Part shown: positions 7,172-12,565 of the stretch, one piece after another
Position numbering within the stretch: the first letter of the stretch is position 1
Layout of the letters: each line of letters opens with the position of its first letter
Assembly: GCA_019309605.1 (NCBI GenBank)
Contig: JAFDFW010000024.1
Location: 1 to 12,565, forward strand
Source of the DNA: Deltaproteobacteria bacterium
GTDB taxonomy: Bacteria > Myxococcota_A > Polyangia > Polyangiales > Houyiibacteriaceae
Direction: 5' to 3'
DNA: 12,565 nt
The notes under the pieces: generated by a model
The model's database searches: none
The model's input: the letters and a program-made list of their open reading frames with translations, nothing else
What the model was told of the DNA's origin: nothing
Position numbers and translations under genes: made by a program

Positions 7172-7926
7172 GAGGTGCGGCTCTCCCACCGACCCGACAC
7201 CGCGGCCGTGCGTTCCCGAACGCTGACGGTCGCGTGAGTTGCGTCCAGCTGGTCCAGCGCGTCGTGGATCTCCTGCCGCTCCCGATCCGGCCAAGGCTGC
7301 TCGGGAAACTCGGATGTCGCCTGCACCACAACCCAACGCCGAAGTGCCCCCGCCGACAGAACCAGTCGCCCGCCCCCGCACCCCCTACACACGATCCCGC
7401 CACGCGTGGCATCGAACGACGCCGCACGCCCCGGCGCCGGCGTCTTGCCGCAATGGACGCACCGATCGAGCGTCGGTGCGAAACCGAGCACCGCGAGCAC
7501 CCGGATCTGGAGGCACAGCAGCGCGTCTTCCGCAGGCGCGCCCTCGTTGAGCGCCGCTAGGAACCGCACCGCAGCGTCGAACACGGCGGGCTCGGGCTCG
7601 TGGTCAGGAACACGCTCGCGGATCACCGCCATCGCTGCACCCGCCGACCCGATCGCCGCCAAGCTCCGAAGGATCTGGTGGAACGATCGGTCGACCGACA
7701 CGCATTCCAAGTGGGCGAGCTCACCGCGGCCGGGTCGGAAGTGCGCATGCATCAAGACGTAGGGCTGTAGCGCCCCGCCGAATCGACGCTGGCTCTTTCG
7801 CGCGCCACGGGCGAGCGCGGAGATCTTGCCGTACTCCTCCGTTAGGAGAGTGACGATGCGGTCAGAGTCGCGATAGTCGACGGAGCGCAAAAGAAGCGCT
7901 CGACTTTGGCGGCTTCGACTTGGCAC
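7168..7926 (-). CDS. recO: RecO, DNA repair / recombination mediator
   Basis: A 252-residue protein of normal RecO length. RecO helps RecR load RecA onto SSB-coated single-stranded DNA and anneals complementary strands. The N-terminal OB-fold begins SRALLLRSVDYRDSDRIVTL and continues with the diagnostic YGKISALARGARKSQRRFGG and LQPYVLMHAHF. The C-terminal helical part carries a four-cysteine zinc site: C156 and C159 (CVHC), then C180 and C183 (CRGC). The GTG at 7926 is taken as the start because the first OB strand begins within ten residues of it, but no good ribosome-binding site is seen and it lies 85 bases inside the upstream gene. Translation may depend on ribosomes reading the upstream gene. 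It overlaps the DUF971 gene by four bases. Confidence 0.93.
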   Translation of the reverse strand: MPSRSRQSRALLLRSVDYRDSDRIVTLLTEEYGKISALARGARKSQRRFGGALQPYVLMHAHFRPGRGELAHLECVSVDRSFHQILRSLAAIGSAGAAMAVIRERVPDHEPEPAVFDAAVRFLAALNEGAPAEDALLCLQIRVLAVLGFAPTLDRCVHCGKTPAPGRAASFDATRGGIVCRGCGGGRLVLSAGALRRWVVVQATSEFPEQPWPDRERQEIHDALDQLDATHATVSVRERTAAVSGRWESRTS

Positions 7927-8333
7927 GGCACCGCGGAGGATAGCTCAATCGGATCGTCCTGTGCAGGTGCGCGCCGCACGAGGGCAAAGGTGGCCACGAT
8001 GATCGCAAAAAGCGCCGCGGTCGTGATGGCCAGCAAGATGACCCCGTACCCGCGACGGCTGTGGACCGTCGCCAGAGGTGCCGGAGACAGGGTCTGCGGA
8101 CGCTCCTCGTCGAAGCGCGCAAGGACTTCGTCGGCGCTGATGTCGACCGCCGATGCGTACGCCTTGATGAAGCCACGAACGAACACGCCGCTCGGCAAAT
8201 CCTCGAAGCGATCATCTTCGAGCGACTCGAGCGTCCTGCGCGGAATGCGCGTCGTGCTCGAGACTTCCTCGATCGAAAGCCGGCGCGTCTCACGCTCGGT
8301 CTTCAAGTAATCGCCGATCGAGTCACGCATCAT
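7842..8333 (-). CDS. RodZ-like helix-turn-helix membrane protein, short form
   Basis: A 163-residue protein with an N-terminal RodZ-type (Xre-like, HTH_25) domain at about 6-75: IGDYLKTERETRRLSIEEVS, then IPRRTLESLEDDRFEDLPSG and VFVRGFIKAYA. One membrane span follows at about 96-118 (VILLAITTAALFAIIVATFAL) with R-rich flanks, giving a cytoplasmic N-terminus. RodZ links MreB filaments to the cell wall machinery; its HTH binds MreB rather than DNA. Canonical RodZ has a large periplasmic DUF4115 domain. Here only about 45 residues remain, and the last 28 are encoded in the stretch shared with recO. Either it is a naturally short form or a frameshift has removed the tail. The ATG at 8333 overlaps the TPR gene stop as ATGA; a second ATG follows directly at 8330. 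Confidence 0.82.
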   Translation of the reverse strand: MMRDSIGDYLKTERETRRLSIEEVSSTTRIPRRTLESLEDDRFEDLPSGVFVRGFIKAYASAVDISADEVLARFDEERPQTLSPAPLATVHSRRGYGVILLAITTAALFAIIVATFALVRRAPAQDDPIELSSAVPCQVEAAKVERFFCAPSTIATLTASSLS

Positions 8334-9121
8334 TGGGAAGCCTCGAGCAGGGATTGGCACATACGGCCGTCGTTCGAGTATGCATCGAGCTCGACGCATT
8401 GCTCCAAGTCGGCGACCGCATCGTCGAGGTAGCCCAAACGCGCGCGGACCTCTCCGCGTAGCCGCCATGCGCCTTGAAGCTGCACGCTCTTGGCGCACGA
8501 CTCATCGGCGCCGAGGGCGCTCACGAGCGCGCGCTCCGCATCCTTCAACTGCTGCAGATGCCACATGGCCCGAGCCATCGTGTAGTAGCCAACGCAAAAT
8601 CGCGGTTGTATTCGGACCGCTTCCATCGTGGACTTCACCGCCTCCTGATATTCGCCCAGGTGAAATTGTGCCAGGCCGAGATTGCCCCACGCAAGGTGTG
8701 GAGCTCTGTTCAGTTCATCGGTTGCGGACTGCCGGAGCACGACGAGCGCCTCCTCGTATCGTTCCAACTCGATGAGGCAAAGCCCGTAAATGTTGCGCGC
8801 CTCTGCAAGCGTAGAACCCCCGCGCTTTTGCTTCTCTAGGAGTTTGATCGCGTTGCTCAGATCTTTCTCCGCTTTTTGGTAATCCCGCCGTTCCATCTGG
8901 ATGAAACCGAGAAGCAGATGGGCTTCAGCGTTGTTGGGGTTGAGCTCGAGAGCTATGTGCAGATGTTCAATGGCACTGGCCATCTGCCCCTCGCTCCGAA
9001 GGGCGGCCGCAAGCTTGAACTCCCGATCCGAGCGATCACCATCTGGCGTGGTCGCCCCCGAGGCCGTCACACAGCCGATGACCAGGCAAGCCAGCCAAAC
9101 CGATCCCCACATTCGAAGCAC
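8330..9121 (-). CDS. TPR lipoprotein, Tgl/PilW/PilF-like (type IV pilus secretin pilotin family)
   Basis: A 263-residue protein with a short lipoprotein signal peptide (charged R3, hydrophobic WLACLVIG, lipobox V-I-G-C with C17 as the lipidated residue). At least five to six tetratricopeptide repeats follow: AIEHLHIALELNPNNAEAHL, DYQKAEKDLSNAIKLL, YEEALVVLRQ, HLGEYQEAVKSTMEAVRIQP, LKDAERALVSAL and YLDDAVADLEQCVEL. Size, lipidation and TPR content match Tgl of Myxococcus and PilW/PilF of other proteobacteria, outer-membrane lipoproteins that help the PilQ secretin assemble. No other pilus genes are in view, so a general envelope TPR lipoprotein is possible. GTG at 9121 is preferred over ATG at 9112 because it supplies the positive N-terminus of the signal peptide. 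Neither has a clear ribosome-binding site. The gene following it, joined by ATGA, is rodZ-like. Confidence 0.78.
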   Translation of the reverse strand: MLRMWGSVWLACLVIGCVTASGATTPDGDRSDREFKLAAALRSEGQMASAIEHLHIALELNPNNAEAHLLLGFIQMERRDYQKAEKDLSNAIKLLEKQKRGGSTLAEARNIYGLCLIELERYEEALVVLRQSATDELNRAPHLAWGNLGLAQFHLGEYQEAVKSTMEAVRIQPRFCVGYYTMARAMWHLQQLKDAERALVSALGADESCAKSVQLQGAWRLRGEVRARLGYLDDAVADLEQCVELDAYSNDGRMCQSLLEASQ

Positions 9122-9127
9122 GTAGAG

Positions 9128-9156
9128 GGTCTAACGAGTGCGGCGACCCCGGTCAA
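9128..9156 (-). promoter_or_regulatory. Weak candidate sigma-70-type promoter for the TPR-rodZ-recO group
   Basis: On the minus strand TTGACC (9156-9151) is followed after 17 bases by TAGACC (9133-9128). The -35 is a 5/6 match and the -10 only 3/6. It would start transcription at or next to the GTG at 9121, giving a nearly leaderless message, which would fit the missing ribosome-binding site. This is tentative. Confidence 0.25.
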
Positions 9157-9163
9157 GAAGGGG

Positions 9164-9179
9164 TGTCGGTCTACCGACA
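9164..9179. promoter_or_regulatory. Palindrome with Crp/Fnr-type operator architecture
   Basis: TGTCG-GTCTAC-CGACA is a perfect 16-base inverted repeat (7-base arms, 2-base centre) with the 5-6-5 spacing of Crp-family operators such as TGTGA-N6-TCACA. It spans the stop codon of the Crp/Fnr-type gene and lies just upstream of the TPR lipoprotein gene. It could be the regulator's operator, or a short hairpin; the C-rich stretch after it makes a poor intrinsic terminator. Confidence 0.45.
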
Positions 9180-9824
9180 GCTCAGTCCGTGGCGCACATC
9201 TTCCTTGAGCGCGAGCAGATCGTGAAGCTGGCGCAATGCCGAAGCGTCATCGATGGTGATCGTCTGATCTCCTACCGAGAGGTATCCGCGTTCTCGCAAC
9301 TGGCCGACGACCGCCTTGACCTGGTCGAGGTTCAATGCAGTTCGGGTGGATAATTCGAGCGGCGAGAGTTCAAGAGGGCCCTCTTTGGCCTCGTCGACCG
9401 CGTGAAGAAGGGTGTTCAGCACACGGATGGTCGGATCTGGGAGGAGGAAATTCTCGATCTGTTCGCCCGCACGCTGCAGACGCCGGGCAAGCTGCTGCAT
9501 GACGCCCTCCCCCAGCTCGGGGCGGCGGCGCACAAGAGCCCGGAACGTGTCGCTTTCGATAACAAGTGCGGTCACTGGTTCGATCGCCTGGGCGCTTGCC
9601 GAGCGATGCGCCCCCGGGAGGAGCGCCTCTTCACCGACGATCTCGTCCGCCCCATAAAGGCCGATGCTTCGCTCGACGCCCCGCGCTCGCTTGACCAGCT
9701 GCACCCGGCCGCTGCCGATCAGATAGAGGTCGGTCGCGGGAGCTCCTGCATAATAGAGGGTCGTCCCAGCGGAAAAGCTCCGATGGTACCGATCGATCCC
9801 GAGCTCATCGGCAGACTCCGCCAT
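9171..9824 (-). CDS. Crp/Fnr-family transcriptional regulator
   Basis: A 217-residue protein. A cyclic-nucleotide-binding beta-roll spans about 14-110: FSAGTTLYYAGAPATDLYLI, then DEIVGEEALLPGAHRSASAQ, resembling the phosphate-binding cassette with G64, E65 and R74-S75. A long dimerisation helix follows (about 105-128), then a winged-helix domain at about 130-200 ending in ELSTRTALNLDQVKAVVGQL and RERGYLSV. No Fnr-type N-terminal cysteines are present, so an iron-sulfur cluster is unlikely. The recognition helix lacks the R-E-x-x-x-R set of E. coli CRP, so its DNA target probably differs. The ligand is uncertain: the cassette is compatible with cAMP or cGMP binding but is not proof of it. The ATG at 9824 has no strong ribosome-binding site and is preceded by an inverted repeat. 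The neighbouring palindrome at the gene's end may be its own target. Confidence 0.9.
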   Translation of the reverse strand: MAESADELGIDRYHRSFSAGTTLYYAGAPATDLYLIGSGRVQLVKRARGVERSIGLYGADEIVGEEALLPGAHRSASAQAIEPVTALVIESDTFRALVRRRPELGEGVMQQLARRLQRAGEQIENFLLPDPTIRVLNTLLHAVDEAKEGPLELSPLELSTRTALNLDQVKAVVGQLRERGYLSVGDQTITIDDASALRQLHDLLALKEDVRHGLSCR

Positions 9825-9863
9825 CGGTTGTAGTTACCCCACTTGGCGTAAACGCTGCAACCG
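9825..9863. repeat. Inverted repeat filling the gap before the Crp/Fnr-type gene
   Basis: Arms cggttgtag (9825-9833) and ctgcaaccg (9855-9863) are 9 bases with one mismatch, separated by 21 bases. The repeat occupies the whole 39-base gap between the DppF-like stop and the regulator's ATG. In the minus-strand transcript one arm would sit directly against the start codon. It could be an autoregulatory DNA site, a translation-control hairpin, or chance. Confidence 0.4.
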
Positions 9864-10841
9864 CTATCGAGCGAGGTGGCAGGCGACCTCGTGCCCTGGC
9901 TCGAGCGCCCGAAGCGCCGGAACCTCCCGATCACACAGGCCTTTTTCGGCAATGGGGCAGCGGGGGTGAAAAGCGCAACCGCTCGGAGGATCGAGGGGGC
10001 TCGGGACGTCGCCCTCCAGCAGCAAGCGCCGTTTCCGGGCTGTCGGGTCGAGCTCGGGAGCAGCGCTCAGAAGAGCTTCGGTATAGGGATGACGGGGATT
10101 GCGGTAAATCTGATCGGAGGTCGCGAGCTCCACCAGGCGCCCGAGATACATGACCGCGACGCGGCGACTGACGTGCTCCACCACGTGCAGGTCGTGAGCG
10201 ATGAACAGATAGCTGAGCCCGAGTTCCTCTTGGAGATCGCTGAGGAGGTTCACGATCTGCGCCTGAATGGAGACGTCGAGGGCGCTGACCGGCTCGTCGG
10301 CCACGATGAAGCTCGGCGAAACCGCCAGCGCACGCGCGATGCCGATTCGCTGACGCTGGCCGCCGGAGAACTCGTGCGGGTAGCGGCGCATGTGCTCGGG
10401 CCGCAGCCCAACCCGTTCGAGCAGCGCGGCGATGCGCTGCCGCTCCTCTGATGCGGAGCTCACCTTACCGTGCACGCGAAGCGCTTCCGACAAGGCAGCT
10501 TGCACCGTCATGCGGGGGTTCAGGGAGCTGTACGGATCCTGAAAGATGATTTGCATCTTGCTGCGGAACGGCCGCAACGCGGACTGCGACAGGTCGGTGA
10601 TGTCTTGCCCGTCGAAGTAGACGCGCCCACCCGTTGGCTCTTGGAGTCGGAGCAACAAGCGGCCCAATGTGCTCTTGCCGCATCCCGACTCGCCGACCAG
10701 TCCGAGGGTTTCGCCCGGCATCACCTCCAAGCTGACTCCGTCGACAGCGCGTAGCTCCGCGTGGCCGCGCCCGATGCCACGCGAAGGGCCGCGAAACGAT
10801 TTGCGCAACGACTCAGCGCGGATAATCGGTTGCTCACTCAT
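9864..10841 (-). CDS. Oligopeptide/dipeptide ABC transporter ATP-binding protein, DppF/OppF type
   Basis: A 325-residue ATPase energising peptide uptake across the inner membrane as one half of a DppD-DppF (OppD-OppF) pair. Walker A is GESGCGKST (50-58), Q-loop Q101 in IIFQDPYSSLNPR, signature FSGGQRQRIGIARAL (from 158), Walker B FIVADEP (D182, E183), D-loop SALD and H-loop H216 in IAHD. The C-terminal oligopeptide-transporter extension has the NPRHPYTEALL motif and four conserved cysteines (C289, C295, C303, C321). PYSSLNPR after the Q-loop is the usual F-subunit wording. The ATG at 10841 overlaps the DppD-like stop as ATGA; an in-frame extension to 10955 lies inside that gene and is not supported. 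The next gene downstream is the Crp/Fnr-type regulator, 39 bases away. The exact substrate (oligopeptide, dipeptide, nickel or other) cannot be read from an ATPase. Confidence 0.93.
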   Translation of the reverse strand: MSEQPIIRAESLRKSFRGPSRGIGRGHAELRAVDGVSLEVMPGETLGLVGESGCGKSTLGRLLLRLQEPTGGRVYFDGQDITDLSQSALRPFRSKMQIIFQDPYSSLNPRMTVQAALSEALRVHGKVSSASEERQRIAALLERVGLRPEHMRRYPHEFSGGQRQRIGIARALAVSPSFIVADEPVSALDVSIQAQIVNLLSDLQEELGLSYLFIAHDLHVVEHVSRRVAVMYLGRLVELATSDQIYRNPRHPYTEALLSAAPELDPTARKRRLLLEGDVPSPLDPPSGCAFHPRCPIAEKGLCDREVPALRALEPGHEVACHLAR

Positions 10842-11812
10842 ACCGACATCTCGGCATGAAAACACGAGACCTCGCTTTGATCGAGTTGCCGCAAAGTCGG
10901 CTCGTCGCTGCGGCACGCGTCGGTGACCTGGTCGCAGCGATCCTGAAAACGGCAACCGGTCGGAAGCTCACGCAGGTCGGGGACCATTCCCGGGATGGTG
11001 GGCAACCGTTCCCCTCGATTGCGGGCGCTCGGCAAGCTGCGCAGCAAGCCTCGCGTATACGGATGGCGCGGCGTCCGAAACAAGACGTTCGTTTCGGCGT
11101 GCTCGACGATTTTGCCCGCGTACATGACGGCGATCTCGTGGGCGAACTCCGCCATCACGCCGAGGTCGTGACTGATGAAGACGATACTCATGCCGAGCTC
11201 TTCCTGCAGCGAACGGAGTAAATCGAGGATCTGTGCCTGAATCGTCACGTCCAGCGCCGTGGTGGGCTCGTCGGCAATCAACAGGCGAGGCTCGCACGCG
11301 AGTGCCATCGCGATCATCACCCGCTGCCGCATACCACCGGACAAGGTATGTGGATACGAGTCGATCCGCTCCGCGGGAGCCGGAATCCCGACCAGGTCCA
11401 GCAGCTCGATCGAGCGAGCCTTGGCGGCGCGGCGGCTCATGTCCTGGTGAAGTCGAATCGCTTCCACGATCTGCGCGCCGACCGTATACACCGGGTTGAG
11501 CGATGTCATCGGTTCCTGAAAGATCATCGAGATCTCGTTGCCCCGCAGACTCCTCATCTCAGACTCGGGCAGCTGGAACAGGTCGCGACCTTCGAACAAC
11601 GCCTCGCCGCCCTCGATGAAGCCGGGTGGGCTCTGGATGAGGCGCATGATCGATAACGACGTCACACTCTTCCCGCAACCGCTCTCCCCGACGATGCCGA
11701 GCGTGCGGCCGGGAAGCACGTCGAACGAGACGTCGTCAACGGCTCTCAAATAGCCCTCGTCGGTCTCGAACGCCGCGACCAGGTGGCGCAGACTGAGCAG
11801 GGGTTCGGTCAT
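10838..11812 (-). CDS. Oligopeptide/dipeptide ABC transporter ATP-binding protein, DppD/OppD type
   Basis: A 324-residue ATPase, partner of the DppF-like protein encoded immediately after it. Walker A is GESGCGKSV (42-50), Q-loop Q99 in MIFQEPMTSLNPV, signature LSGGMRQRVMIAMAL (from 157), Walker B LLIADEP (D181, E182), D-loop TALDVT and H-loop H215 in ISHD. EPMTSLNPV and LSGGMRQR are characteristic of the D subunit. The C-terminal extension has TPRHPYTRGLL and cysteines C287, C293, C300 and C317 in the spacing typical of this subfamily. The ATG at 11812 has AAGG about nine bases upstream and follows the lipoprotein gene by 40 bases. No permease (DppB, DppC) or substrate-binding protein gene is adjacent on either side in this window, so the transporter must be completed elsewhere. 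Confidence 0.93.
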   Translation of the reverse strand: MTEPLLSLRHLVAAFETDEGYLRAVDDVSFDVLPGRTLGIVGESGCGKSVTSLSIMRLIQSPPGFIEGGEALFEGRDLFQLPESEMRSLRGNEISMIFQEPMTSLNPVYTVGAQIVEAIRLHQDMSRRAAKARSIELLDLVGIPAPAERIDSYPHTLSGGMRQRVMIAMALACEPRLLIADEPTTALDVTIQAQILDLLRSLQEELGMSIVFISHDLGVMAEFAHEIAVMYAGKIVEHAETNVLFRTPRHPYTRGLLRSLPSARNRGERLPTIPGMVPDLRELPTGCRFQDRCDQVTDACRSDEPTLRQLDQSEVSCFHAEMSV

Positions 11813-11852
11813 GCTGCGCTACCTTAGCACCGCTCCCTCGATGCTCGGCCTT

Positions 11853-12565
11853 TCATGAGCACGAAGCGAATTCGATCGACATGCCGGGGCTCGGCGCCTG
11901 TTGAAAGGCCCCTTCCGGAACCTCGGGGTTCAGCGAAATCGATTTCACACGGACCGAGGTGTCAACATCGTTGACCTCATCGACGAACCGTATGTTCGTC
12001 GGAAACGACTGGCCGTCGACGTCGATGTAGTCGTCATAGGTCGCTTCCCACCGACTCTTCCCGTCCGGAGCGCGCTCGGTGGACCGCCGAAGCCTCAAAC
12101 GCTGCACTTGAGGAGCCTTTTCGCGGTCGGCGTCATCAACCGAGAACGCGACTTCCTGAGTCGTTCCGTCCGCTGCAACGAGCGTCACGACATAACGCCC
12201 GTCGCGGCATTCCATCGAGCGCTCCGTGGCCTCGATCATCGGTGTGTCGCCCGTGAGAAGCCGCAGGACGTTCTCCGCATCGACCGAAATCCCCAAGAGG
12301 CGCGCAATGTTCTCCGGACACGTCGGCCCATGAAGGAACACGCCTTCGCGCAAGTCGCTGAGCTGGAAGCTTTCGCCATCGCTCGTCAACACGGCGGCCG
12401 GCCCGACCTGGGTCATGACATCGAAACGAACGCGGTTTGGTTGCTCGAGAAACATCAGCACGGTGCCACGAATCCGTCCATGGCGCCCCCACTGCGTTAC
12501 GCGTGCTTCCGCCTTGATCGATTGCCATGCTGCGTGCCGGCTCGCGTGATCCTCGAGCGCCCTCG
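11853..12565 (-). CDS. LolB/DUF4292-like lipoprotein (5' end outside the window)
   Basis: The frame is open from the right edge to the TGA at 11855-11853, giving at least 237 residues; the N-terminus with any signal peptide lies off the window. An internal GTG at 12461 is not the start, because sensible homologous-looking sequence continues upstream (WQSIKAEARVTQWG, then HGRIRGTVLMFL). The body fits the LolA/LolB-like half-barrel seen in DUF4292 outer-membrane lipoproteins: QPNRVRFDVMTQVGPAAVLT, SDGESFQLSD, a helical PENIARLLG segment, YIDVDGQSFPTNIRF, and a closing VKSISLNPEVPEGAFQQAP. Such proteins bind lipid or lipoprotein acyl groups at the outer membrane; that role here is inferred from fold likeness only. 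Two cysteines in the body (PTCPENI and MECRDGR) could pair in the periplasm. Confidence 0.72.
   Translation of the reverse strand, partial: RALEDHASRHAAWQSIKAEARVTQWGRHGRIRGTVLMFLEQPNRVRFDVMTQVGPAAVLTSDGESFQLSDLREGVFLHGPTCPENIARLLGISVDAENVLRLLTGDTPMIEATERSMECRDGRYVVTLVAADGTTQEVAFSVDDADREKAPQVQRLRLRRSTERAPDGKSRWEATYDDYIDVDGQSFPTNIRFVDEVNDVDTSVRVKSISLNPEVPEGAFQQAPSPGMSIEFASCS

Noticed and set aside
9842..9858. Sigma-54-like sequence on the plus strand (TTGGC...CTGCA with GG-N10-GC)
   Set aside because: The spacing fits a -24/-12 promoter, but no plus-strand gene lies downstream; it points into antisense of dppF-like and is probably chance within an inverted repeat.
11826..11860. Short inverted repeat TGCTC/GAGCA near the end of the lipoprotein gene as a terminator
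   Set aside because: Only a 5-base stem with a 10-base loop and no T-run; too weak to call.
12136..12528. Alternative minus-strand frame of 130 codons near the right edge
   Set aside because: It overlaps the LolB/DUF4292-like frame, which has the better protein pattern and stays open to the edge.

Overview
This is a GC-rich, tightly packed bacterial segment in which all 14 recognisable genes lie on the minus strand, so it reads from right (12565) to left (1). No intergenic gap exceeds about 51 bases, and there is no rRNA, tRNA, CRISPR array or mobile element. The gene content suggests a deltaproteobacterium in the broad sense, most likely Myxococcota: a Tgl/PilW-type TPR lipoprotein next to a RodZ-like HTH membrane protein, many GTG starts, and a chemosensory operon with a HEAT-repeat protein. 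This assignment is inferred from gene content, not from a phylogenetic marker.

In transcription order the window starts with the body of a LolB/DUF4292-like lipoprotein gene whose 5' end lies off the window (11853-12565). Next come two overlapping oligopeptide/dipeptide ABC-transporter ATPases (DppD/OppD-like, then DppF/OppF-like) with no permease or binding-protein gene in view. A Crp/Fnr-family regulator follows (9171-9824). Then comes a second group: a Tgl/PilW-like TPR lipoprotein, a short RodZ-like protein, RecO (DNA repair) and a DUF971 zinc-binding small protein. These are joined by overlaps of 4, 85 and 4 bases.

The left half (1-6778) is a seven-gene chemosensory operon: cheY, cheA, cheW, a second cheW, a 673-aa HEAT-repeat protein, cheR, and cheB (cut by the window edge). 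Every junction is a 4-base ATGA/GTGA overlap, a zero-base junction or a one-base gap, and several starts are fixed by strong purine-rich ribosome-binding sites. This suggests one translationally coupled unit. CheA would autophosphorylate and pass phosphate to CheY and CheB, the CheWs would couple CheA to receptors, and CheR/CheB would set receptor methylation. No receptor gene is in the window. The HEAT protein is the non-canonical part and the best candidate for an unexplored output or scaffold.

Other points worth a look are a perfect TGTCG-N6-CGACA palindrome at the end of the Crp/Fnr-type gene and just upstream of the TPR lipoprotein gene; an inverted repeat directly before the regulator's start; an unusually long rodZ-like/recO overlap; and a second C-x-C-x2-C motif in the DUF971 protein.
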